In this document: piece by piece, positions 24,384 through 32,129 of the stretch
How positions within the stretch are numbered: the first letter of the stretch is position 1
Layout of the letters: each line of letters starts with the position of its first letter
Assembly (NCBI RefSeq): GCF_005280735.1
Contig: NZ_CP040077.1
Location: 496,001-560,000, forward strand
DNA: 64,000 nucleotides
Direction: 5' to 3'
From: Trinickia violacea
Lineage (GTDB): Bacteria; Pseudomonadota; Gammaproteobacteria; Burkholderiales; Burkholderiaceae
Program-made: the position numbers and the translations under genes
The notes under the pieces: model-generated
What the model was told of the DNA's origin: nothing
Database searches by the model: none
The model's input: only the letters and a program-made list of their open reading frames with translations

Positions 24384-25286
24384 ATGGACAGCACACTCTC
24401 CCAATCCCCCGGTTCCCGAATCTCCCAGTACCTCGCGCTCACGAAGCCGCGTGTGACGCAGTTGGCCGTCTTCTGCGCGGTGATCGGCATGTTTCTGTCG
24501 ACGCCGGGCATGGTGCCGTGGACGGTGCTGATCGGCGGCACAGTCGGCATCTGGCTGCTTGCGGGCGCAGCGTTTGCGATCAACTGTCTCGTCGAGCAGA
24601 AGGTCGACGCGATGATGCGCCGCACGGCATGGCGTCCGTCGGCGCGCGGCGAAATCACCACCGCGCAGATTCTGATTTTCTCGGCCATTCTCGGCGGCCT
24701 TGGCATGTGGACGCTCTACACGTTCACCAACGCGCTGACCATGTGGCTCACGCTCGCGACGTTCGTCGGCTACGCCGTGATCTACACGCTGCTGCTCAAG
24801 CCCGCGACGCCGCAGAACATCGTGATCGGCGGCGCATCGGGCGCGATGCCGCCGGCGCTCGGCTGGGCCGCGGTGACGGGCCACGTGCCCGGCGACGCAT
24901 GGATACTCGTGCTGATCATCTTCGTGTGGACGCCGCCGCATTTCTGGTCGCTCGCGCTCTACCGCCGCAAAGACTATGAAAACGCCGGCCTGCCGATGCT
25001 GCCGAACACGCACGGCGAGCAGTTCACGCGGCTGCACATCTTTCTCTACTCGGTGATCCTGCTGGCGGTCTCGCTGATGCCGTTCATCTCCGGCATGAGC
25101 GGGGTCTTTTATCTCGCGTCGGCGGTGCTGCTCGGCGCCGTGTTCCTCGCCTACGCGTGGAAGATCTACCGGGAATATTCCGACGCGCTCGCGCGTAAAA
25201 CCTTCCGTTACTCGATCGTTTATCTGTCGCTGCTCTTCGCGGCGCTCCTCGTCGACCACTATGCGCGCGTCCTGATCGGCGCGTAA
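24384..25286 (+). CDS. ctaB: Protoheme IX farnesyltransferase (heme O synthase)
   Basis: UbiA-family membrane prenyltransferase adding a farnesyl group to heme B. The 300-residue protein has about nine helices with the first Asp-rich region INCLVEQKVDAMMRRTAWR, the NIVIGGASGAMPPALGW segment and WTPPHFWSLALYRRKDYE. The ATG at 24384 gives the usual N-terminus MDSTLSQSPGSRISQYLALT; a GTG at 24375 overlapping the ctaA stop is an alternative. Confidence 0.95.
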   Translation: MDSTLSQSPGSRISQYLALTKPRVTQLAVFCAVIGMFLSTPGMVPWTVLIGGTVGIWLLAGAAFAINCLVEQKVDAMMRRTAWRPSARGEITTAQILIFSAILGGLGMWTLYTFTNALTMWLTLATFVGYAVIYTLLLKPATPQNIVIGGASGAMPPALGWAAVTGHVPGDAWILVLIIFVWTPPHFWSLALYRRKDYENAGLPMLPNTHGEQFTRLHIFLYSVILLAVSLMPFISGMSGVFYLASAVLLGAVFLAYAWKIYREYSDALARKTFRYSIVYLSLLFAALLVDHYARVLIGA

Positions 25287-25293
25287 TTCTTCG

Positions 25294-25908
25294 ATGCTGA
25301 CGAACAGAATCGCGCGCGTGGCGCGCCTTGCGGTGACTCTTTGCGTGCTCGGCGGCGCGGTCTTCTTGTCGGCATGCGGCAAGGATCAGCCGGCGTTCAC
25401 GAATCTCGACATCACCGGCAACACGCAATTCGGCAGCGATTTCTCGCTGCCCGATACGAGCGGCAAGCTGCACACCCTGGCCGACTACAAGGGCAAGGCC
25501 GTCGTGCTGTTCTTCGGGTACACGCATTGTCCCGATGTGTGTCCGACGACGATGGCTGAGCTTTCCCAGGCGATGCAGCAACTCGGTCCGGACGCGCAGC
25601 GCGTGCAGGTGCTGTTCGTGACGGTCGATCCGGAGCGCGATACGCCGGCGCTTCTTTCGCAATATGTGCCGGCGTTCAACCCGTCCTTCGTCGGCCTGCG
25701 CCCCGCCGACGACGCGCAGCTCGCCAAAGTCGCCAAAGACTTCCGCGTCTACTACGCGAAGGTGCCGGGCAAGACGCCCGACAGCTACACGATGGACCAC
25801 ACTGCAGCGAGCTATGTCTTCGATCCGTCCGGCAAGCTGCGTCTATTCGTGCGCGATGGCCAGGGCGTCACGCCCTGGGTCCACGATCTCAAATTGCTGC
25901 TCGGCTAA
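25294..25908 (+). CDS. SCO family copper chaperone lipoprotein
   Basis: SCO1/SenC proteins metallate the CuA site of subunit II. The 204-residue protein has a lipoprotein signal ending LSAC (Cys28), the copper motif GYTHCPDVCPTTM with Cys79 and Cys83, and the third ligand His169 in YTMDHTAASYVF. It starts seven bases after ctaB, so it is the last gene of the cox assembly run. The cluster also has a second, more divergent SCO-like protein at 22548. Confidence 0.94.
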   Translation: MLTNRIARVARLAVTLCVLGGAVFLSACGKDQPAFTNLDITGNTQFGSDFSLPDTSGKLHTLADYKGKAVVLFFGYTHCPDVCPTTMAELSQAMQQLGPDAQRVQVLFVTVDPERDTPALLSQYVPAFNPSFVGLRPADDAQLAKVAKDFRVYYAKVPGKTPDSYTMDHTAASYVFDPSGKLRLFVRDGQGVTPWVHDLKLLLG

Positions 25909-25941
25909 GAGCGGCGATCTTCCTCAAACGGTCAAACGCAT

Positions 25942-26229
25942 TCACGGGGCCGGCAGGTTGAGCCCCGGTGCGAGCCGCGTCGCTTTGAACTCCGTCACTA
26001 CATAACGGGCCAGCCCTTCGATGGCGAACGGGTCGGTCGCGAGGATCGCCTCGAGCTCGTCGCGATCGACGCCGTTCGCCAGCATGATCCCGCCCATGCG
26101 CGGCACCTTCGGGCCGGCCGCAATCAGCACGCCCGCGTCGAAGTGACGCGTTAAGAATGCGCGATGCGCTTCGAGCGATTCGTCGATGCGATCAAGCGGG
26201 ACGGTGTAGGTCAAGTCGATGACAAACAT
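25942..26229 (-). CDS. YciI family protein
   Basis: A 95-residue YciI/DGPF-fold protein (ferredoxin-like small domain). FVIDLTYTVPLDRIDESL, HRAFLTRHFDAG and GGIMLANG match the family, with the conserved His and Asp in HRAFLTRHFD. Enzymatic role unknown. It is convergent with the SCO gene. Confidence 0.85.
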   Translation of the reverse strand: MFVIDLTYTVPLDRIDESLEAHRAFLTRHFDAGVLIAAGPKVPRMGGIMLANGVDRDELEAILATDPFAIEGLARYVVTEFKATRLAPGLNLPAP

Positions 26230-26345
26230 AAAAAACCTCGGGTTCGATTCGAAGGCAAGCGCCGATATTTAACACAATCGTCAGACCAGTGCCGACTCCG
26301 GGTTTACCGTTGCGCTGAGGTCTCAAGCCGTCGCCCTTCCGTGCC

Positions 26346-27818
26346 GTGTTCGTATCGATTGTCGATGCCGCGAAGGCGACCGGGCATGGCTTCACGCAAT
26401 ACGTGGGGCGCTTGCCGCACAGCGAGGTGAAGGCACGCAAGCTTACCTACGCCTCGCATTTCGCGCCGTGGGATTGGACGCTCGCCACGGGCGTGTACCT
26501 GCAGGATGTGGACGCCGCCTATTACTCGACGCTGCTGGTTCATCTCGGCGTCGTGCTGGCGATCGGCATCGTGATTACGCTCGCGATGCTGCAAATCATC
26601 CGCAGCGTGCGCAGCAGCTTGGGCGGCGAGCCGGAGCTTGCCGCGGCGCTCGCGGCGAGCATTGCCGAGGGCGACCTCACGCACGCCGTGGCGCTGCGCG
26701 GGGACGACTCGACGAGCATGATGGCCGGCATGCAGCGGATGCAGGCGCGCCTGCAGCGGACCATCGGCGAGATTCGGCACTCGTCGGAATCGATTGCGTC
26801 GGCGACGCAGCAGATCGCATCGGGCAATAGCGATCTGTCGCAGCGCACCGAGCAGCAGGCGGCGTCGCTGCAGGAGACGGCGGCGAGCATGGAAGAGCTC
26901 ACGGCGACAGTCAAGCAGAACGCCGACAACGCCCGCCAAGCGAGCGGCTTGGCGAACAATGCGTCGGAGATCGCGACGAAGGGCAACGACGTCGTCCATC
27001 GCGTGATCGGCACGATGGGCGAAATCAACGACAGTTCGCAGAAGATTGCCGACATTATCGGCGTGATCGAAGGCATCGCGTTCCAGACCAACATCCTTGC
27101 GCTCAACGCGGCGGTTGAGGCGGCGCGCGCCGGCGAGGAAGGGCGCGGCTTCGCGGTCGTGGCCGGCGAGGTGCGCAATCTCGCGCAACGCTCGGCTGCG
27201 GCGGCCAAGGAGATCAAGGCGCTGATCGGCGATTCGGTCGAGCGCGTGAACAACGGCATCGCCCTCGTCAGCCAGGCGGGCACGACGATGGGCGAGATCC
27301 TGCAGGCGGTGCGCCGCGTGACGGACATCATGGGCGAGATCGCGGCAGCGTCCGAAGAGCAGGCGAGCGGTATTACCCAGGTTGGGCGCGCGGTCACGCA
27401 GATGGACGAAGTTACGCAGCAGAACGCGGCGCTCGTCGAGCAGGCGGCGGCCGCGGCGGCCTCGCTGCAGGATCAGGCGGCGCGGCTGCGGGATACGGTT
27501 AGCGCGTTCCGGGTGACCGAGGCGGCCGCAGCGGTGTCGGCGAAGCCTGCGGCCGTTGAGGCGCGACCGGCGGCGAAACGGGCGACGTCCGCGGGGGCGC
27601 GCCGGGCATCGCGCAGCTCGGCTAACGCGGCGTCGAGCACGACGACTGCGACGTCATCGAATGCAGGGGTGGCGCGCAAGCCGTCAGCCGCCGCTGCGCG
27701 CGCCGAATCAAAAGCGTCTTCCGGGCCAGCTGTCGCTGCGCCGGCTCCGACTCCGGCACCGGTGGCCCGGCGAGCAGAGCCCGTCGCGGCCTCCGACGAC
27801 GACTGGACGACTTTCTGA
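26346..27818 (+). CDS. Methyl-accepting chemotaxis protein, apparently 5'-truncated
   Basis: The 490-residue frame begins (GTG 26346) inside a Cache_2-type sensor domain: VDAAKATGHGFTQYV and HFAPWDWTLATGVY are the last strands of that domain. The first transmembrane helix and the front of the sensor are missing, and a stop (TGA 26316) lies ten codons upstream. The second helix (VHLGVVLAIGIVITLAMLQII) and a complete signalling domain with tip EGIAFQTNILALNAAVEAARAG are present. The tail is Ala-rich and ends DDDWTTF, like a CheR/CheB docking pentapeptide. Without the periplasmic half it cannot sense normally; it may be a pseudogene or a constitutive signaller. Confidence 0.85.
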   Translation: MFVSIVDAAKATGHGFTQYVGRLPHSEVKARKLTYASHFAPWDWTLATGVYLQDVDAAYYSTLLVHLGVVLAIGIVITLAMLQIIRSVRSSLGGEPELAAALAASIAEGDLTHAVALRGDDSTSMMAGMQRMQARLQRTIGEIRHSSESIASATQQIASGNSDLSQRTEQQAASLQETAASMEELTATVKQNADNARQASGLANNASEIATKGNDVVHRVIGTMGEINDSSQKIADIIGVIEGIAFQTNILALNAAVEAARAGEEGRGFAVVAGEVRNLAQRSAAAAKEIKALIGDSVERVNNGIALVSQAGTTMGEILQAVRRVTDIMGEIAAASEEQASGITQVGRAVTQMDEVTQQNAALVEQAAAAAASLQDQAARLRDTVSAFRVTEAAAAVSAKPAAVEARPAAKRATSAGARRASRSSANAASSTTTATSSNAGVARKPSAAAARAESKASSGPAVAAPAPTPAPVARRAEPVAASDDDWTTF

Positions 27819-28063
27819 TCGAGCGCGGAGTAAAACGCTAAGGACCTTGCGAGACAACGTTACGTCGGAACGTCTGGGGGCTGGATGGCGGCGCGGCGCG
27901 CCGCGCTCTTCAATGCGCCGCCTTTGTGCATATCGATATTCCATTAGGGTATTTCCTATAGCGTCGGCGATATGACACCATTGCGTTCCCTTGCCCGGGG
28001 CGCAGCCACGAACACACGCCCCCGGGTTGAATTCCCCCGCCTCAGCAAGAAAGCGAGTCCTCA
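27819..28063 (+). other. Spacer between the chemoreceptor and metQ
   Basis: 245 bases without a gene. Contains a ten-base palindrome ATATCGATAT near 27930, an AT-rich piece at 27925-27965 that probably holds the metQ promoter, and a GC-rich hairpin with CCCGGGG/CCCCCGGG arms at about 27994-28026 in the leader. A GGAGTAA...GCTAA remnant at 27828-27841 faintly recalls the repeat family but is too short to call. Confidence 0.35.
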
Positions 28064-28876
28064 ATGCAGCGCAGAACCCTTCTCAAAACCCTTTCCGCAA
28101 TTGCCGCCACCGCGGCGCTCCTCACGAGCGCAGCCGCGCACGCCGAAGACAAAGCCATCAAGGTCGGCACGATCAGCGGCCCGGATGCGCAAATCTGGGC
28201 GGTCGTGACCAAGGTGGCGAAGCGTGAAGGGCTCGACGTGAAGGTCATCGAGTTCAACGACTACGTGCAGCCGAATGCCGCGCTCGACGCAGGCGACCTC
28301 GATGCGAACAGTTTTCAGCACCAGCCCTATCTCGACAGTCAAGTAAAGCAGCGCGGCTACAAGATCGTGAGCGCCGGCCTCACCTATATCTCGCCGCTCG
28401 GCATCTACTCGAAGAAGCTGAAGTCGGTGAAGGATCTGCAGCCGGGCGCGAAGGTCGCGGTGCCGAACGATCCGTCGAATGAGAACCGCGCGCTCTTGCT
28501 GCTGCAAGCGCAAGGCGTCATCAAGCTGAAGGCCGGCGCGGGCACGAACGGCAGCAGCGCGACGCCGCTCGACATCGCCGAGAACCCGAAGAAGATCAAG
28601 CTCGTCGAGCTCGACGCCGCACAGTTGCCGCGCGCGCTTGGCGATGTCGACGCGGCCGCGATCAACACGAACTACGCGCTCGCCGCCGGCCTGCAGCCGA
28701 CCCAGGACGCGATCGCGCTCGAAGACATCCACAGCCCGTACGCGAACTTGATCGCCGTGCGCGCGCAGGACAAGGACAAGCCGTGGGTGAAGAAGCTCGT
28801 AGCGGCGTACCAGTCGGACGACGTGCGTCAGTTCATCAAGACGCAGTTCAAGGGTTCGGTCGTGCCGTCGTTCTAA
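28064..28876 (+). CDS. MetQ/NlpA family ABC transporter substrate-binding protein
   Basis: A 270-residue periplasmic binding protein of the D-/L-methionine uptake family. The signal peptide MQRRTLLKTLSAIAATAALL ends near ASA/AHA. KVIEFNDYVQPNAALDAGDL and DANSFQHQPYLDSQVK are the NlpA/MetQ signature, and INTNYALAAGLQP the C-terminal lobe. No lipobox cysteine is seen, so it is probably soluble. The permease and ATPase genes (metI, metN) are not next to it, so the partner transporter must be elsewhere. Confidence 0.9.
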   Translation: MQRRTLLKTLSAIAATAALLTSAAAHAEDKAIKVGTISGPDAQIWAVVTKVAKREGLDVKVIEFNDYVQPNAALDAGDLDANSFQHQPYLDSQVKQRGYKIVSAGLTYISPLGIYSKKLKSVKDLQPGAKVAVPNDPSNENRALLLLQAQGVIKLKAGAGTNGSSATPLDIAENPKKIKLVELDAAQLPRALGDVDAAAINTNYALAAGLQPTQDAIALEDIHSPYANLIAVRAQDKDKPWVKKLVAAYQSDDVRQFIKTQFKGSVVPSF

Positions 28877-28960
28877 GCATCGGCGGTGAAGTGGCCGTCG
28901 TCGTGCACGCCGCGCAACTTGCGCGTGCGTCGATGATGGCAGCGATGTGAGTGCCAGATA

Positions 28961-29000
28961 AAAAAGCGTCCCGGTGCAGTTCCGCCGGGACGCTTTTTTT
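28961..29000. terminator. Bidirectional terminator between metQ and the marR gene
   Basis: Nine-base perfect stem GCGTCCCGG/CCGGGACGC with a ten-base loop, T7 on the plus side and A5 before it (T run on the minus strand), so it can serve both convergent genes. Confidence 0.88.
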
Positions 29001-29024
29001 CGCGGTTGCCGCTCGCAGCGGCCG

Positions 29025-29471
29025 CTATCGATTCAAAAGCGCCTCGATCGCCTGCATCGCCGCGATCAATTGCTCCTGTTCCGCGTCGCTCAGGCGCGTG
29101 AGCACGGCGCACACCTCCTCGATGGCGGCTGCATCGAGGGGTTCATAGGCCGCGCGGCCTTCGTCGGTTAACGTGAGCAGCGATTGCCGCGCGTCGGCAT
29201 CCGACTGCCGGCGCGTGATTAGTCCGTGGCGCTCGAAGCTCGTCAGGAGCCGGCTCAGATAGCCGCTGTCGAGGCCGAGGTTGCGCGCGACTTCCGTCGC
29301 CGTCGTGGCCGTGCCGTGCAACAGCTCGCGCAGCACGCGCACCTCGGTCAGCGAGAACGCGCTTTTCTGCAGGCTTTCATGCAGCGCGCCAATGTGCTTC
29401 GTATAGAAGCGGTTGAAATGGCGGACGGCTTCAGCGCGTTTGAGCAGGGTCGAGTCTGTCAACGAGAGCAC
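29025..29471 (-). CDS. MarR family transcriptional regulator
   Basis: A 148-residue winged-helix regulator. LTEVRVLRELLHG, LGLDSGYLSRLLTSFERHGL and the wing DARQSLLTLTDEGRAAYEPLD match MarR. The closest pattern I know is the regulator half of MarR-GNAT fusion proteins of Burkholderiaceae; here the protein stops after the dimerisation helix and no acetyltransferase follows. It faces metQ convergently and diverges from the nag operon. Ligand unknown. Confidence 0.87.
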   Translation of the reverse strand: MLSLTDSTLLKRAEAVRHFNRFYTKHIGALHESLQKSAFSLTEVRVLRELLHGTATTATEVARNLGLDSGYLSRLLTSFERHGLITRRQSDADARQSLLTLTDEGRAAYEPLDAAAIEEVCAVLTRLSDAEQEQLIAAMQAIEALLNR

Positions 29472-29487
29472 TCCCTGAGAATCTTCC

Positions 29488-29513
29488 AGTTATTAATGAC
29501 TTAAGTAGCAACT
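29488..29513 (-). promoter_or_regulatory. Candidate MarR autoregulatory operator
   Basis: AGTT and AACT arms enclose an AT-rich core containing the palindrome ACTTAAGT, 17-42 bases upstream of the marR start. Shape and position fit a MarR-type autoregulatory site, but symmetry is imperfect. Confidence 0.3.
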
Positions 29514-29985
29514 ATATTAGATCGGGCACGATATACAAACGGATATAACGCGGTGGTGTGCGTAAGTGGTGCTAAACAGGTATCACATAGTGGGCTCTTT
29601 CCTGAAAGGCATGCAGACCAGTGGAGCCCATCGAGCCGCGTTTCGGGCTCGAATCCGGGTAAATCCCGATCCCGCAAAACCCAATAAAACAAGGCGGTAA
29701 AGGCGCAGAAACGCGCGCCAGCAAAGGCTTTGCGACGATTTTACCAGCTCAGGAATCGGTCAATTGACTGGTGCTATTGTGGTTATATAATGGGCTCCGA
29801 CGTGGCAGCCGAAGCAAGCACGCCGAACCTCCGGATTCACGAAAATTTCGTCCCCGCTCACCTAATCTGAACGATGGCATGCGCGATATTTGCGACGCAT
29901 TCCTGCGCGCGGCTCCCGATGAGCTCGAGCGCCATGCCAACGGCTTGCTAGCCCGACCCCGCACTACGCCATATCAGAGATATTC
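29514..29985. other. Structured gene-free spacer before nagA
   Basis: No supportable gene between the marR operator region and nagA. Positions 29591-29652 form two adjacent stems: TGGGCTC (29591) with GAGCCCA (29624), which encloses smaller hairpins, then TCGAGCC (29631) with GGCTCGA (29646). A TTGACT/TATAAT promoter follows at 29764-29791. The last 190 bases before nagA have weak coding-like frames on both strands that I do not recognise; they could be leader RNA or remains of a lost gene. Confidence 0.4.
29764..29791 (+). promoter_or_regulatory. Sigma-70 promoter of the nag operon
   Basis: TTGACT at 29764-29769 and a perfect TATAAT at 29786-29791, spacer 16 bases. This is the best core promoter in the window, 195 bases before nagA, implying a long 5' leader. 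ACTGGT at 29767-29772 overlaps the -35 and resembles half of a GntR-type NagR/DasR operator; the matching half is not obvious. Confidence 0.65.
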
Positions 29986-31089
29986 ATGCTGACCGGAAAC
30001 ATACTCACCTCAGAAGGCTGGATCCACGGCACGCTCGAATACGAAAACGGGCGCATCCAGTCGATCGACGGCACCCATGCCGACCCGTCGACGAACGACG
30101 CACCGTACATCCTGCCGGGCTTCATCGACCTGCACGTGCACGGCGGCGGCGGCGCCGACGTGATGGAGTCGGGCGATGCGATCGAAACCATCACCCGCAC
30201 CCACGCGCGCTACGGCACGACGAGCCTGCTCGCGACCACGATGACCGCGCCGCGCGACGAACTGATGAGCGTCGTCGCCGAGCTGGGCGAGGTCACACGG
30301 CAGCGCACGCCGGGCGGCGCGCGCGTGTTGGGCGTGCACCTCGAAGGGCCGTACATCAATCCCGGCAAGCTGGGTGCGCAGCCGGACGCGGCGGTATCCG
30401 CCGTGCTCGACGAAGTGCTGAAGTACTTGTCGATCGCGCCGATCCGCGTCGTGACGCTCGCGCCGGAAATCGCAGGACACCTCGACATCATCTCGGAGAT
30501 GGCCGCGCGCGGCGTGCGCGTGCAGCTCGGCCACTCGCTCGCGACCTACGACGATGCGGTCGCGGCGATGAAGCGCGGCGCGTGTGGCTTCACGCACTTG
30601 TTCAACGCGATGTCGCCGATGCATCACCGCAATCCCGGCCTTGTCGGCGCAGCGCTCGCGCATGCCGAGTTCGCCGAGATCATTCCCGATCTGCTGCACG
30701 TCCATCCTGGTGCGATCCGTGCCGCGCTGCGTGCGATTCCGCGCCTCTATGTCGTCACCGACAGCACCTCGGCCACCGGCATGCCCGACGGCGAATACCG
30801 CCTCGGCAGCCAGCACGTGACGAAGTGCCTCGGCGGCGTGCGCCTCGCCGACGGCACCCTCGCGGGCAGCACGCTGACGATGGATCAAGCGCTGCGCAAT
30901 CTCGTGTCGCTCGGCTTGCCGATCGCGGACGTCTCGAACCGCATGTCGCGTCACGCCGCCGACTACCTCGGCATCGAAGACCGCGGCCGCATCGTGCGCG
31001 GCGCGTGGGCCGATCTCGTCGTGTTCGATCGCGAGCTGGCGCTGACCGCCACCTATGTCGAAGGAGAATCGATTGTCGAATATGCTTAA
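29986..31089 (+). CDS. nagA: N-acetylglucosamine-6-phosphate deacetylase
   Basis: Removes acetate from GlcNAc-6-P in the cytoplasm. The 367-residue amidohydrolase has the first metal motif GFIDLHVHGGGGADVME, HLEGPYINPGKLGAQ with the metal-binding glutamate, the histidine regions LGHSLATYDDAVAAM and FTHLFNAMSPMHHR, and the catalytic aspartate in VVTDSTSATGM. It is the first gene of the nag operon and overlaps the next gene by 17 bases. Confidence 0.96.
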   Translation: MLTGNILTSEGWIHGTLEYENGRIQSIDGTHADPSTNDAPYILPGFIDLHVHGGGGADVMESGDAIETITRTHARYGTTSLLATTMTAPRDELMSVVAELGEVTRQRTPGGARVLGVHLEGPYINPGKLGAQPDAAVSAVLDEVLKYLSIAPIRVVTLAPEIAGHLDIISEMAARGVRVQLGHSLATYDDAVAAMKRGACGFTHLFNAMSPMHHRNPGLVGAALAHAEFAEIIPDLLHVHPGAIRAALRAIPRLYVVTDSTSATGMPDGEYRLGSQHVTKCLGGVRLADGTLAGSTLTMDQALRNLVSLGLPIADVSNRMSRHAADYLGIEDRGRIVRGAWADLVVFDRELALTATYVEGESIVEYA

Positions 31090-32089
31090 CGAGGCGCTGG
31101 CCTGTCCCGAGGCGGTCGCCGCGCAGCTTGCGGATACGGCGCGCGTCGAGGCGCTCGCCACCACGCTTGCCGCCGGGCCGCGCCACGTCGCGCTGACGGT
31201 TGCGCGCGGCAGCTCGGACCACGCCGCGAGCTATTTCGCGAGCCTCGTGATGAGCCGTATCGGCTTGCCGGTCGCGTCGCTGCCGATGTCGGTCGCCACG
31301 CTCCAGCAAGCGCCGCTGCGCGTACAAGGCCAATTGGCGCTGGCGTTTTCGCAGTCGGGCAAGAGCCCGGATCTCGTCGGCACGATGACCGCGCTGCGCG
31401 AAGCGGGCGCGTTGACCGTCGCCGCCGTGAACGTCGACGGTTCGCCGCTCGCGCGGGCTTGCGAATGGCAGCTGCCGCTCTTGGCCGGCCCCGAAATTTC
31501 CGTTGCCGCAACGAAGAGCTACATCGCGATGCTGTCGCTGTCGGCACAGCTCGTCGCGTTCTGGCAGCGCGATCCCGAATTGCTCGGTGCGCTGCGCGCC
31601 TTGCCCGACACGCTGCAGCGCGCGGGCGCGCTCGACTGGTCGGCCGCGATCGACGAGCTGCGCGACATCGAACGGATGATCGTGATCGGCCGCGGGCTCG
31701 GCCTTGCGATTGCTCAGGAAGCGGCGCTCAAGCTCAAGGAAACCTCCGGCATCCAAGCCGAAGCGTTCTCGAGCGCCGAGGTGCGGCACGGCCCGATGGA
31801 GCTGATCGACCGCGACTACCCGCTGCTCGTGTTCGCGCCGCGCGGCCCGGAACAGGCGGGTCTCATTCAACTCGCGCACGACATGCGCGAGCGCGGTGCG
31901 CGCGTGCTGCTCGCCGCGCCTTCCGACGTATCCGAGGCGACCTTGCCGCTCGTGCCCGCGAACCACGCTGCGCTCGATCCGGTCGCTGCGATCCTGTCGT
32001 TCTACGTGATGGCCGCCGGCCTTGCCGCCGCTCGCGGACGCGACCCCGATGCGCCGCGCCATCTGAACAAAGTCACCGAAACCCACTGA
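31073..32089 (+). CDS. SIS-domain glucosamine-6-phosphate deaminase (NagB-II/AgaS type)
   Basis: Converts glucosamine-6-phosphate to fructose-6-phosphate and ammonia, completing GlcNAc breakdown. The 338-residue product has two SIS domains; TVARGSSDHAASYFASL, LAFSQSGKSPDL and ISVAATKSYIA are in the first, VIGRGLGLAIAQEAALKLKE and SAEVRHGPMELID in the second. It is unrelated to classical NagB. AAGGAG at 31061-31066 points to the TTG at 31073; an ATG at 31082 is possible. The start lies inside nagA, so translation is coupled. Confidence 0.9.
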   Translation: MSNMLNEALACPEAVAAQLADTARVEALATTLAAGPRHVALTVARGSSDHAASYFASLVMSRIGLPVASLPMSVATLQQAPLRVQGQLALAFSQSGKSPDLVGTMTALREAGALTVAAVNVDGSPLARACEWQLPLLAGPEISVAATKSYIAMLSLSAQLVAFWQRDPELLGALRALPDTLQRAGALDWSAAIDELRDIERMIVIGRGLGLAIAQEAALKLKETSGIQAEAFSSAEVRHGPMELIDRDYPLLVFAPRGPEQAGLIQLAHDMRERGARVLLAAPSDVSEATLPLVPANHAALDPVAAILSFYVMAAGLAAARGRDPDAPRHLNKVTETH

Positions 32090-32129
32090 AGCGAGAAGTC
32101 GAATGGAGCGTGTCGAGGAGTCCCGTTTG

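Noticed and set aside
29640..29690. tRNA-like 3' segment (TTCGGGCTCGAATCCGGG)
   Set aside because: Resembles a T-arm, but no matching acceptor, D or anticodon arms can be built around it.
29501..29692. 63-codon minus-strand frame (FYWVLRDRDLPG) upstream of nagA
   Set aside because: Coincides with the inverted-repeat stretch; no family recognised, no ribosome-binding site; better described as structured spacer.
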